Source of the DNA: an uncultured Planctomyces sp.
GTDB lineage: Bacteria > Planctomycetota > Planctomycetia > Planctomycetales > Planctomycetaceae
Length of the DNA stretch: 64,000 bases
Assembly: GCA_937904325.1 (NCBI GenBank)
Contig: CALGTK010000375.1
Coordinates: 1-64,000 of the forward strand
Direction: 5' to 3'
Shown here: positions 48,163 through 56,114 of the stretch, in pieces
Numbering within the stretch: position 1 is the stretch's first letter
Layout of the letters: each line of letters begins with the position of its first letter
The notes under the pieces: model-generated
Databases searched by the model: none
The model's input: only the letters and a program-made list of their open reading frames with translations
What the model was told of the DNA's origin: nothing
Position numbers and translations under genes: made by a program

Positions 48163-49547
48163 CGATCAACCACCTCGTGAATCGCTTCCAGCTTTTCATC
48201 GCTTAAGTACCCATATCGGTTAATCCATAGCCCTGTCACCGCATCGCAATCCGCAACAAGTTGCAGTCGTCGCTTGAAGTCATTGAGTGGACCGTATCCG
48301 TGGACGAGAGGCGTGACAGCACATTCGCCAGCGACTTCTCCCACGACATCACGGAGTTTTCGTGATTGTGGGCCGCTGGCAATTGGGTGAGGTTCGTCCG
48401 GAGCGGGGTATCCGTAGTCCGAAACGCTACCGCCGCCAGTTCCATCGTCATCAATTTCCATAATCCGTACCAGTGATCGCACGACGGATTCTTCGCTGAG
48501 CTGAGGATTTGCGGCAAGGATTGGCGCCGCCCAGAACTTCACCATTAGCGACCAGTGCATTGTGTAGAGCTTGGGGGAAACAGCATCGCAGATTTTCGCT
48601 GCGCCGGAAAAATCAAAACCGGTCACCGTCGAGTAAGTAGGCATGAACGCGTTGGCTGACAACTCTTTGTACGTGCCACCAGCTCCGTCAATTGCGTCTC
48701 TCCAATGCTGGAGGCAATCGACGGATAGCGCCGCTTTCAGTCGCCGCCATTCGCTTACCCATTTGGGCAACTTACCAGAGACCGTCCAGTTGCGTTCAAA
48801 GTCAGAAGTGCTCAGACAGCGAAAGCTCGACTTGCCGTGGAGCAGGTTCCAGTACTTCTTGGCTTCGGAACGGATTGATTCGAACTCGAAATCACGACTC
48901 GCTGCCCACTTCGCCACGGACTCGCCGAAATCCGCGAAGACTTCACCCAGCGTATAACACGGGTACTCCGGCCAGTCCGGACGAAAGCCTGTCACTGTCG
49001 GATATTCTTCGAGCAGATCGCGGATGTACGCTCGGTTGTACGATCGGACAGCTTCGCTGGCAAGACTCGCTGTGTCCGCCATTCGATTTTCCGAGATCGT
49101 TCCATCGGGCAATCGTGGTCGATCTTCGTCGCGAAGCCCAGACGGCTGGACTGCTCCGATCTGAAAGTAAACTTTCAATCCGGACTCAACAGCTCGGTCA
49201 ATGAATTGTCCGATAATTTTTCCGTACTGCTCGGTCAGGTCGTTCGTTTTTCGCGGTGTGTAAGCAGAGTCTTTATAAAACTCTTCGCGCGGCTGATAAC
49301 TGACTCCGCCTCTCACCCATAGCGAATGTTTGCCCCAGAGTGGTCGATCGAAAACTCGTGGGCTACTGCCGGCATCAATCGGAGGCTGGAAGCTGCCAGT
49401 ATTCTCATCGGCTGGAGCTGTCACGGTCGGATTAACGGCAACGGCTGTCGTCCCTATCCGCAGCAGATTCTCAATAATCGGCTCAACACCCTCGCTGAGG
49501 ATGAAGTCGCCGAGAACCGTAATTCCAAGAGTGTCGAGTATCGCCAT
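48159..49547 (-). CDS. TIM-barrel-like (putative glycoside-hydrolase-like) protein (operon gene 1)
   Basis: A 462-residue protein with no signal peptide that I can only place loosely. Features suggesting a TIM barrel are successive alpha/beta segments with acidic and aromatic ends: VNPTVTAP, KVYFQIGAVQPSG, VTGFRPDWPEYPCYTL, ICDAVSPKLYTMHWSL and the closing VTPLVHGYGPL and GLWINRYGYLSDEKLEAIHEVVDR. The pattern recalls hypothetical glycoside hydrolases that find a large polymer, but no family is recognised with confidence. Catalytic residues cannot be assigned. The ATG at 49547 is preferred to the open-frame start at 49628. It is the first gene of the 4-base-overlap operon, so its product acts with the exporter. 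Confidence 0.75.
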   Translation of the reverse strand: MAILDTLGITVLGDFILSEGVEPIIENLLRIGTTAVAVNPTVTAPADENTGSFQPPIDAGSSPRVFDRPLWGKHSLWVRGGVSYQPREEFYKDSAYTPRKTNDLTEQYGKIIGQFIDRAVESGLKVYFQIGAVQPSGLRDEDRPRLPDGTISENRMADTASLASEAVRSYNRAYIRDLLEEYPTVTGFRPDWPEYPCYTLGEVFADFGESVAKWAASRDFEFESIRSEAKKYWNLLHGKSSFRCLSTSDFERNWTVSGKLPKWVSEWRRLKAALSVDCLQHWRDAIDGAGGTYKELSANAFMPTYSTVTGFDFSGAAKICDAVSPKLYTMHWSLMVKFWAAPILAANPQLSEESVVRSLVRIMEIDDDGTGGGSVSDYGYPAPDEPHPIASGPQSRKLRDVVGEVAGECAVTPLVHGYGPLNDFKRRLQLVADCDAVTGLWINRYGYLSDEKLEAIHEVVDR

Positions 49548-49688
49548 CGGACATTCCGTATCGAGTTCAAATGTCGTGAGCAAAGCAGAATAGCAACCTC
49601 GCTCCGAAAAAGACGAGCGACCAGCCATGTCCTAAAGTGACCACCATTACAGATTGGGTCTTGCCCCAGCCTGCAAAGACTTCTGCAG

Positions 49689-51926
49689 CTACCCACTTCG
49701 TGGCAGGTCCATCAGTTCGGCGAACCGGTCCAGCACCGCCGACTTCAATGGTGCCAGCAACGGATCATCAAACTGACCGGACTTGACTAGCTCGACGGCC
49801 GCTTCCCGGGTTTCCTCGACGAGCTTTCGATCTTTGATGAGATGCCCAAACCGCAACGGCAAGGAACCGTGTTGGCGAGAACCGAGAATGTCACCTGGGC
49901 CTCGCAGGTCAAAGTCGACTTCGGCGATTTTGAACCCATCGGTGTGTTTCTCCATCGCTGACAATCGTTTAACGACGTCGGTCGAGCTGGCATCTGAGAA
50001 TAAGAAGCAGAAGCCCTGATGCTTCCCTCGACCGATCCTCCCTCGCAATTGATGAAGCTGAGAAAGTCCAAACCGTTCAGCCTGCTGGATGACCATGACC
50101 GAAGCATTCGAAACGTCGACGCCGACTTCAATGACGGTCGTTGAAACCAGAGCCTGAGTCTCGCCGGTGCGAAATGCTTCCATGGCGTCGGCCTTGGCCT
50201 GAGTATTCATCCGGCCATGCACCATACCGACACTGAATCCTTTCAGTTCGTTCTTCTGCAGATCTTCGAACAGTTCTTCCGCACTGCCGATCAACGTTTC
50301 CTGAACAGGTTCCGCCGGTTTCTCGGACAGTTCGGGAAACTCTTCGTCGAACGACAGTTCAAGTTGACCTGCGTCCGCTTCCGTTTCTCCGACGCGCGGA
50401 CACACGATGTAAACCTGGCGACCTTCCTGCAGTCGTTCCCGCACAAACTTCCAGGCACGCTTACGCGTGTTCGCGTTGTAGACTCGGAACGTTTTTACTG
50501 TCTGCCGTCCCGGCGGCATGTCTGACATGGTGGTCAGGTCGAGATCGCCGAACTGCGTAAGGCAAAGGCTTCGTGGAATCGGCGTTGCAGTCATGACCAG
50601 AATGTGTGGCGATTGTATACCGGTTGAGAACTTTGCCCGCTGCCCGACGCCGAATTTGTGCTGTTCATCGATCACGACCAAACCGAGGTTTGAAAATGTG
50701 ACACTTTTTTGAATCAGCGCCTGTGTGCCAATAATGAGCTGAACATCGCCGGATCGAATTTCTTCCAGGACGTCTTGCCGCTGCTGAGACGTCAGGTTTC
50801 CGGTCAGCATTCGCCGTTTGACTCGGCTATGCGCGAGGGCCTTGTCGATCGTCTGCCAATGCTGGGTTGTCAATAACTCGGTCGGCGTCATCAACACTGC
50901 CTGATGGCCATTCGCGATGGCGACAAGAATAGCGTACATCGCGATGGCCGTTTTTCCGGAACCAACATCTGCCTGTAGCAATCGGTGCATCGGGCGGCCG
51001 GCATTCAAGTCAGCAACGATATCGGCGATTGCCTGATTCTGTCCCGGCGTCAGATTAAATGGAAACAGCCGACGGATTCGGCTGTCAATCTTCGCCGTGC
51101 ACGGCATCTTTGGAGCCGGAACGCCGGACCACCAAACTCGACGACGCAGTTCGATCGCCAATTGAAACTCGACCAGATCCTGGAATACCAGTCGGCGGTA
51201 ACCTTCGCGATACTCGTCCATCGATTTGGGCAGATGCAGTTTCGTGATCGCCTCGCGAATTCCCAACAGCTTCCACGACTCCAACGCTTCTGGTGAGAAT
51301 AGCTCCGGTACCAGATGTACGAAATCCTCAACCGTCGCCTTCGTCGCCCGGCGGATTTCGTACATCTTCAATCCGTCGGTCAGGCCATACCTTGGAATGA
51401 CGGTAACGGGCAATCCGTCTTCGGTCGCAGCATCGTCGTTTTCGAGCCATTGCGTGTGAGGATTGCTGAATTCCCACCGTCCGGATCGCATCTTCGGCTT
51501 CCCGGAAAACAGCACGACGTTGTCGGGAAAGAATCGTTTTAGAATCCACGGCTGGTTGAACCAGACGCCCCGCACGAACGCTCGCCCACAGCGGATCAGC
51601 ACGGCCGACATCGTCTTGCCGTTGGAAGTACGCCGAGATTCCGTATCGACGACCTTCCCGCAGACACTTTGCTGCATCCCGGCTTCGAGTTCTGCCGGAG
51701 TCTTCACGTTGCTCAAGTCGAGTACGTCTCGCGGCGCGTTATAGAGCAGGTCGATGGCGACTCGGATGTCGAGATTTTCAAGAAGCGCTGCCCGCTCTGG
51801 TCCAACGCTACGTACAAACTGCACCGGCGTCTGCAAGGCGTCTTCCCAGTCGGGACTCTCGACCTGCTGATCCGTGGTGACTCGCGATGGCCGCGAGTGT
51901 TTGTTGCTGGGTGAGGCGTCACTCAT
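49689..51926 (-). CDS. recG: ATP-dependent DNA helicase RecG
   Basis: Superfamily 2 helicase that reverses stalled forks and processes Holliday-type junctions. The 745-residue protein has the N-terminal wedge domain (residues about 60-210), then Walker A LLQADVGSGKTAIA (about 315), Walker B VIDEQHKFGVGQR (DEQH box), and the RGRVGRGKHQGFC-like motif VI (LRGRIGRGKHQGFCFL). The C-terminal TRG block (DLRGPGDILGSRQHGSLPLRFG) is also present. The ATG at 51926 is chosen; it overlaps the stop of the MEKHLA-domain gene by 8 bases, and an upstream TTG at 52001 would add 25 residues without family support. With priA elsewhere, fork repair is well represented. Confidence 0.98.
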   Translation of the reverse strand: MSDASPSNKHSRPSRVTTDQQVESPDWEDALQTPVQFVRSVGPERAALLENLDIRVAIDLLYNAPRDVLDLSNVKTPAELEAGMQQSVCGKVVDTESRRTSNGKTMSAVLIRCGRAFVRGVWFNQPWILKRFFPDNVVLFSGKPKMRSGRWEFSNPHTQWLENDDAATEDGLPVTVIPRYGLTDGLKMYEIRRATKATVEDFVHLVPELFSPEALESWKLLGIREAITKLHLPKSMDEYREGYRRLVFQDLVEFQLAIELRRRVWWSGVPAPKMPCTAKIDSRIRRLFPFNLTPGQNQAIADIVADLNAGRPMHRLLQADVGSGKTAIAMYAILVAIANGHQAVLMTPTELLTTQHWQTIDKALAHSRVKRRMLTGNLTSQQRQDVLEEIRSGDVQLIIGTQALIQKSVTFSNLGLVVIDEQHKFGVGQRAKFSTGIQSPHILVMTATPIPRSLCLTQFGDLDLTTMSDMPPGRQTVKTFRVYNANTRKRAWKFVRERLQEGRQVYIVCPRVGETEADAGQLELSFDEEFPELSEKPAEPVQETLIGSAEELFEDLQKNELKGFSVGMVHGRMNTQAKADAMEAFRTGETQALVSTTVIEVGVDVSNASVMVIQQAERFGLSQLHQLRGRIGRGKHQGFCFLFSDASSTDVVKRLSAMEKHTDGFKIAEVDFDLRGPGDILGSRQHGSLPLRFGHLIKDRKLVEETREAAVELVKSGQFDDPLLAPLKSAVLDRFAELMDLPRSG

Positions 51927-52386
51927 CGAGAAACACCCAGTCGGAAAACGTCGCGGCCTGGCCAACTCGGTCACCGGCGTCGTTGACGAGATTCCAGACA
52001 ATTGCCTTTTCGATCAGAAACCGCCGGCCTGAACTGGCGATTCGGATTCCTCGATAGTCATCGACAAAACCGTCACGCAAAGTACGCTCCAGCAGTCGAG
52101 CACGCTCGTCACGATGCACCGGCTCGGCAGTCATACGCGACGGAGTCTGCAACAGCGTTTCAATGTCCATCTCCCACAAGTTGAGCGCGACCTCGTTTCC
52201 ATAATTCAGAATCGGGTCATCCTGCGTTCCGTGTGAAACCACGACGAACGGAGCTTCAAACATCGCCCGTGACTGGTCTTCGTCCAAGCCGTTTCGCGAG
52301 ATCAGTTCTTCGTCCAGAAACTGACGATACGAATTCAGCAGAATCTGAGACTGCTCAATCCAGTTGTCTTCCTGCCACGGCTGCAT
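51919..52386 (-). CDS. Stand-alone MEKHLA (PAS-like) domain protein
   Basis: A 155-residue cytoplasmic protein consisting of nothing but a MEKHLA domain, a PAS-related fold known as the C-terminal domain of plant HD-ZIP III factors and as free-standing bacterial and algal proteins. Recognisable blocks are FVVVSHGTQDDPILNYGNEVALNLWEM, PSRMTAEPVHRDERARLLERTLRDG, DYRGIRIASSGRRFLIEKA and GQAATFSDW. It may bind a small ligand such as a flavin-like or lipid molecule, but no ligand is known to me. The gene overlaps the recG start by 8 bases and follows the small CxxC gene by 8 bases, so all three are one transcript. Function is not known. Confidence 0.88.
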   Translation of the reverse strand: MQPWQEDNWIEQSQILLNSYRQFLDEELISRNGLDEDQSRAMFEAPFVVVSHGTQDDPILNYGNEVALNLWEMDIETLLQTPSRMTAEPVHRDERARLLERTLRDGFVDDYRGIRIASSGRRFLIEKAIVWNLVNDAGDRVGQAATFSDWVFLDE

Positions 52387-52394
52387 CTGCTTCC

Positions 52395-52799
52395 TTACTC
52401 CGGATTGTTGGTTTGAGAATTAAAGTTCTGCCGTTCAGCGATCAATTTGCTCATGTCAACTTTTGGCTTGAGCGGATACTCGGAGACAGGAATGCCCGAC
52501 CCAGTGACTTCGCAAATCCTCAGCCAGCCGCGAGTGATCAGGTCTTGCTGCTGCTTAACGTGTTCTTCGTCCAGAAATTGCTTGCCGAACGAGCCGTCCA
52601 CGACGACCGGTTCGAAATCATCGTGCACGATGAACTGAGCCTGCACCGGGTTGCAACGAATGTGCCGCTCGGGCGATTTCGTCAGCTCACTCTGCGGGAC
52701 CAGCCCGATTACGAAACGAAGATAGAGGTCGCTATCGACGATTTCGTCCACAGCTTCGCCACAAACTTCGCAGATGTATCCTTCGTCACATTTTGCCAT
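52395..52799 (-). CDS. Small CxxC-containing protein, first in recG operon
   Basis: A 134-residue cytoplasmic protein I do not recognise. It starts with CDEGYICEVCGEAVDEI, a zinc-ribbon-like cluster (C4, C10, C13), continues through a segment with three more hydrophobic strands (LYLRFVIGLVP, HIRCNPVQAQFIVHDDFEPVVV), and ends with a helical QQQDLITRGWLRICEVTG and a Pro-rich tail. Three N-terminal cysteines plus the histidine and cysteine at HIRC could coordinate zinc. The gene is separated by only 8 bases from the MEKHLA-domain gene, so it is probably cotranscribed with recG. Confidence 0.78.
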   Translation of the reverse strand: MAKCDEGYICEVCGEAVDEIVDSDLYLRFVIGLVPQSELTKSPERHIRCNPVQAQFIVHDDFEPVVVDGSFGKQFLDEEHVKQQQDLITRGWLRICEVTGSGIPVSEYPLKPKVDMSKLIAERQNFNSQTNNPE

Positions 52800-53004
52800 G
52801 AGAATTCCAGCAACATTATTCGGTGACCGAGACTCCGAGTGATTATACCGGTCCAGCAGACTTCGGCACGTGCTCGCGGGGCATGTTGTTGCAACCGTGT
52901 CGGCCGCTCAATGGTCGGTTGCCTTTCGCAGATTGCCATGTGAAACTGGGAAGTCTGGCGACAATCACGAATCAACGCGACCTTCATGCCACCTGGAGAT
53001 ATTG

Positions 53005-54108
53005 ATGCTTCGATACGGTCTTTTCATCGCTTTTTGTTTCGGCCTGTTGATTCCACAGGACACACAGAGTGCGGACGGGAAAAAAAAACCCAAAGCGTGG
53101 ACGGTAGTCCCGCAGGACGACGCCGACTATCCGTTTCAGGGTGAGTATCTCGGTTCGAAAATCAACGACTGCCACCAGTGCGAACCCGTCGGTTTGCAGG
53201 TCGTTGCAATGGGCGATGCAAAGTTTTCCGCGGTCGAGTATCACGGTGGACTGCCTGGCTACGGCTGGCTAATCGGCGGAGACCGAGCGAAGTACCAGGG
53301 AACTCGTGAAGGGAACGTCCTTACGCTGACCGGCGAGCATCAGCAAATCACAATCAAAAATGGCCATTCGGTTATCAAGTCGATCGGCGAATATGCTCGA
53401 CAGGTCGGGACCGCATCTTTCGTCACGCGACAGAGCGCGACGCTCGGAGCCTGCCGGCCGTGCAACGCCATCGCCCTGTTCGACGGGACGAACACAGATC
53501 TCTTGAAGAACGGCCAGATGACCGACGACGGCCTGCTGAAAGAAGGAACGGAAACTCGAGACGCGTATGGCGATTTACGTCTGCACCTCGAATTTCGACT
53601 TCCATACATGCCAAACGCCGTGGGACAACAGCGAGCCAACAGCGGTATCTACGTCCAAAGTCGCTACGAAGTACAGGTGCTCGACTCGTTCGGCCTCGAT
53701 GGAGCATTCAACGAGTGCGGCGCGCTCTACCGCGAAGTGAAACCGAACTTGAACATGTGCCTGCCGCCGCTTTCATGGCAGACCTACGACATCTGGTTCC
53801 GTGCTCCGAGATTCGATGCCGACGGAAAGAAAATTCAGAACGCGAACTTCACCGTCTGGCTGAACGGCGTCGCGGTTCACGAGGGTCTCGACCTGCCAAC
53901 TCCAACCGGAGGCGGGAAACGAGTCGGCGAAGGCGCAAACGCGCTGCCGACAAAAATCCAGAACCACAGCAACCCAGTCCGCTTTAGGAACATCTGGCTC
54001 GTCCACCACGGGATCGCCGGAACCTGCAACAACCAGCAGATCGCTTCGGTGAAAAGCCAGCATGCGCTGGCTGGACTGCTTGCGAAGATCGGTTCTACTG
54101 GAAAGTAA
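53005..54108 (+). CDS. Exported DUF1080 protein with unusual N-terminal domain
   Basis: A 367-residue exported protein. The signal peptide is residues 1-23 (MLRYGLFIAFCFGLLIPQD). Residues 40-140 form a domain with a CHQCEPVGLQVVAMGDAKFSAVEYHGGLPGYGWLIGG-type sequence (two-part motif) that I do not recognise. The C-terminal 220 residues are DUF1080: CNAIALFDGTNTDLL, AYGDLRLHLEFRLPYMP, ANSGIYVQSRYEVQVLDSFG and the TVWLNGVAVHEG strand. In DUF1080 enzymes this fold cleaves 3-keto-glycosides. The ATG at 53005 has a GGAGAT site; the frame's earlier codons are not signal-like. It is divergent from the CxxC gene and followed by a strong inverted repeat. Confidence 0.9.
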   Translation: MLRYGLFIAFCFGLLIPQDTQSADGKKKPKAWTVVPQDDADYPFQGEYLGSKINDCHQCEPVGLQVVAMGDAKFSAVEYHGGLPGYGWLIGGDRAKYQGTREGNVLTLTGEHQQITIKNGHSVIKSIGEYARQVGTASFVTRQSATLGACRPCNAIALFDGTNTDLLKNGQMTDDGLLKEGTETRDAYGDLRLHLEFRLPYMPNAVGQQRANSGIYVQSRYEVQVLDSFGLDGAFNECGALYREVKPNLNMCLPPLSWQTYDIWFRAPRFDADGKKIQNANFTVWLNGVAVHEGLDLPTPTGGGKRVGEGANALPTKIQNHSNPVRFRNIWLVHHGIAGTCNNQQIASVKSQHALAGLLAKIGSTGK

Positions 54109-54157
54109 GAGCTTCGAGTCAGGCGGTCTTTACTCCGTCCGACTTTTCAGCCACGAA

Positions 54158-54211
54158 ATACACCAAAACACGAAAGGAAAACCGACTCTATTCTTTCGTT
54201 TTTTGGTGTAT
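54158..54211. terminator. Long near-perfect hairpin, probable bidirectional terminator or repeat
   Basis: Arms ATACACCAAAACACGAAAG (54158-54176) and CTTTCGTTTTTTGGTGTAT (54193-54211) pair at 18 of 19 positions around a 16-base loop. The genes on either side converge, and the right arm contains TTTTTT. It could terminate transcription from both sides, but the arms are longer than normal for a terminator and the ACGAAA-rich sequence looks like a dispersed repeat. Confidence 0.65.
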
Positions 54212-54238
54212 CTTGTAATTGGTGTCTGTCCGTCATCA

Positions 54239-55237
54239 TTATGGATTCAGGACGATTTTTCCGGTAAGTGATCCGCTTCCGCCAAGCGTGGCGTCTTCCT
54301 GGAGCTGGTGAGCGGCGGCAGCTTCTGAGAGTGGGAAAGTCCTTCCGATTTGCGGGTTCCAGTCGCCTTTCGTAGTCAGTTCGTTGATGGCGTCTGCGGA
54401 TGCTCGTTGTTCGTCGGGCGTGGCGTTGAACATGGCGAAGCCGTGCAAACGAAGATCTTTCACGTAGAATGGTCCGACTGGGAATTCCGGTCGAGCGGTT
54501 CGGCCGGCCATAAAGATGATCCGGCCGCGAGGTGACATTAGCTCGACGCTTCGATCTGGAGTTGGTTCTCGCTGAGTTTCAAACCAGACATGCAGCCCGC
54601 CGTTCACTTCTGTAAATCTGCGAATCTGATCGTCGAGGTTTTCGTCGTGGTAGTTGATGACGCAGTCTGCGCCCCAGCTTTCGCAAAGCGATTTCTTTTC
54701 ATCGTTGCCGACCGTTGCGATCACCTTCGCGCCAGCGGCCCTGGCAATTTGAACAACCGCCGTGCCAACGCCGCCAGTTCCGCCATTGATGAAAACCGTT
54801 TCGCCAGCTTTCAACTCACCATGCAGAAACAGGCCAAGGTGAGCCGTGATACCCACCAGAGCGCCTGCTGCCGCAACATCGTCCGACATTGAATCAGGAG
54901 TCGGATACAACCACTCTTCGCCGACGGCTGCGTATTCAGCAAACGTACCCTTACGACCGAAGAGGCTTTGGTTGCTTCCCCAGACACGATCACCGACTTT
55001 GAACCGAGTGACTTCCGAGCCAACGGCTTCGATCGTGCCAGCGAGGTCGCAACCAACAATGTATGGAAACTCGGTCGCCAGCGCGACGGCGCCGCTGCGA
55101 ATGTAAGTATCGATCGGGTTAACTGCGACCGCTCCGACTTTGACGAGTACTTCGTTTGCGGCCGGCTCAGGAGTCGGCAGGTCTCCGTACTGAATGACGC
55201 TCGGTTCACCGGTCTCTCTGATCAAAGCAGCTTTCAT
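54239..55237 (-). CDS. Zinc-independent quinone oxidoreductase (MDR family)
   Basis: A 332-residue NADPH-dependent quinone oxidoreductase. The Rossmann motif GGTGGVGTAVVQIARAAGA (about residues 148-166) is intact, and the catalytic-zinc Cys/His pair of zinc-type members is absent (NPIDTYIRSGA and IVGCDLAGTIEAVG), as in the Qor group. The substrate may be a quinone or an enal. The gene is isolated: convergent with the DUF1080 gene through the long hairpin, and separated from the TlpA-like lipoprotein gene by a 105-base space with an inverted repeat. Confidence 0.93.
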   Translation of the reverse strand: MKAALIRETGEPSVIQYGDLPTPEPAANEVLVKVGAVAVNPIDTYIRSGAVALATEFPYIVGCDLAGTIEAVGSEVTRFKVGDRVWGSNQSLFGRKGTFAEYAAVGEEWLYPTPDSMSDDVAAAGALVGITAHLGLFLHGELKAGETVFINGGTGGVGTAVVQIARAAGAKVIATVGNDEKKSLCESWGADCVINYHDENLDDQIRRFTEVNGGLHVWFETQREPTPDRSVELMSPRGRIIFMAGRTARPEFPVGPFYVKDLRLHGFAMFNATPDEQRASADAINELTTKGDWNPQIGRTFPLSEAAAAHQLQEDATLGGSGSLTGKIVLNP

Positions 55238-55271
55238 TGAGGAGTTCCTGCACTACTTCGCCGTTGAATGT

Positions 55272-55327
55272 GTAGGGTGGGTATTGCCGACCAGCCTGTT
55301 TGTTCGTGGTGGCGGTGCCCACCCTGC
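55272..55327. repeat. GTAGGGTGGG/CCCACCCTGC inverted repeat
   Basis: The arms GTAGGGTGGGTATTGCC (55272-55288) and GGCGGTGCCCACCCTGC (55311-55327) pair at all but wobble positions around a 22-base loop. It lies between the quinone oxidoreductase start and the TlpA-like stop, on neither strand followed by a U tract. It shares the GTAGGG core with 32857 and 59811. Confidence 0.65.
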
Positions 55328-55342
55328 ATGACAAGAGTCTTC

Positions 55343-56023
55343 TTACTCTGACTCCGCAGGCGACGATTCGCCTGAGAAACTTTGCGAAACCAGTTCGGTT
55401 ACAAACGGCGTAATATCTTTTTGGTACGTAAACGATTCGCCGTCTGACTCGTCGAACTGGCGAGCCAGTTTTCCATCGACGTCAAACACGAAGACGGCAG
55501 GAATCGATGCGATTCTCAGCTTGTCATCCATCACCGTCAGGCTTTCGTCGCTCAGGATGAAATTGTCAAGCGTTGATTTTTTCTGTTCAAGAAACTCGAG
55601 CGCAGCTTTTCGACAGTCTTCGATGGGGTAGTCCGGGAGGCCATCGTAGTCCAGACTCGCTGACACACATCGAACCTGATCGTGGGGAAGTTCGTTGTGG
55701 AGAGCGACAAGACCGGGAAACTCTTTCATGCACGGCGGGCAGGAAGTTGACCAGTAATCAACGATAACGATTTTGCCTTCTGATCCGGCAATCGATGTCT
55801 GAAGTTCATCGAAAGAAACGACTTTCAGGTCAACTGTCGCTGCAGTGGCAGCGCCATTCGAACCTTCGTCATCTATCGGCAGTAGCGACTCGGTCGAGTC
55901 AACGGTCCGCGCGTCCGGAGTGCCTGCGGGCGACGCGGTCCCGGTGGCCACATTCTGACCACAGCCTGTAACACCGAATGCGAAGACAAGCAGACCAGCA
56001 AATAGAAATATGGTTCGAGTCAT
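55343..56023 (-). CDS. TlpA-like thioredoxin-fold lipoprotein
   Basis: A 226-residue lipoprotein with a lipobox GVTG-C21 and a Ser/Thr/Asp-rich linker to about residue 68. The thioredoxin fold follows, with the active site WSTSCPPCMKEF (C95, C98; CPPC as in many TlpA/ResA-type proteins). It probably reduces or isomerises disulfides in the envelope, and may act in cytochrome c maturation, which would suit the CxxCH proteins in this window; that link is inference. The ATG at 56023 is secure. It stands next to carA but on the same strand with a 92-base space, without evidence of shared function. Confidence 0.92.
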   Translation of the reverse strand: MTRTIFLFAGLLVFAFGVTGCGQNVATGTASPAGTPDARTVDSTESLLPIDDEGSNGAATAATVDLKVVSFDELQTSIAGSEGKIVIVDYWSTSCPPCMKEFPGLVALHNELPHDQVRCVSASLDYDGLPDYPIEDCRKAALEFLEQKKSTLDNFILSDESLTVMDDKLRIASIPAVFVFDVDGKLARQFDESDGESFTYQKDITPFVTELVSQSFSGESSPAESE

Positions 56024-56114
56024 GGAGACGTTCCACTTTGAGCAGTGATTTTCAGGCAGGCCGGAACAAGCTCCGCGCCGGCAATCGGCTCATCCGGCCA
56101 GAATAACTATAGCG

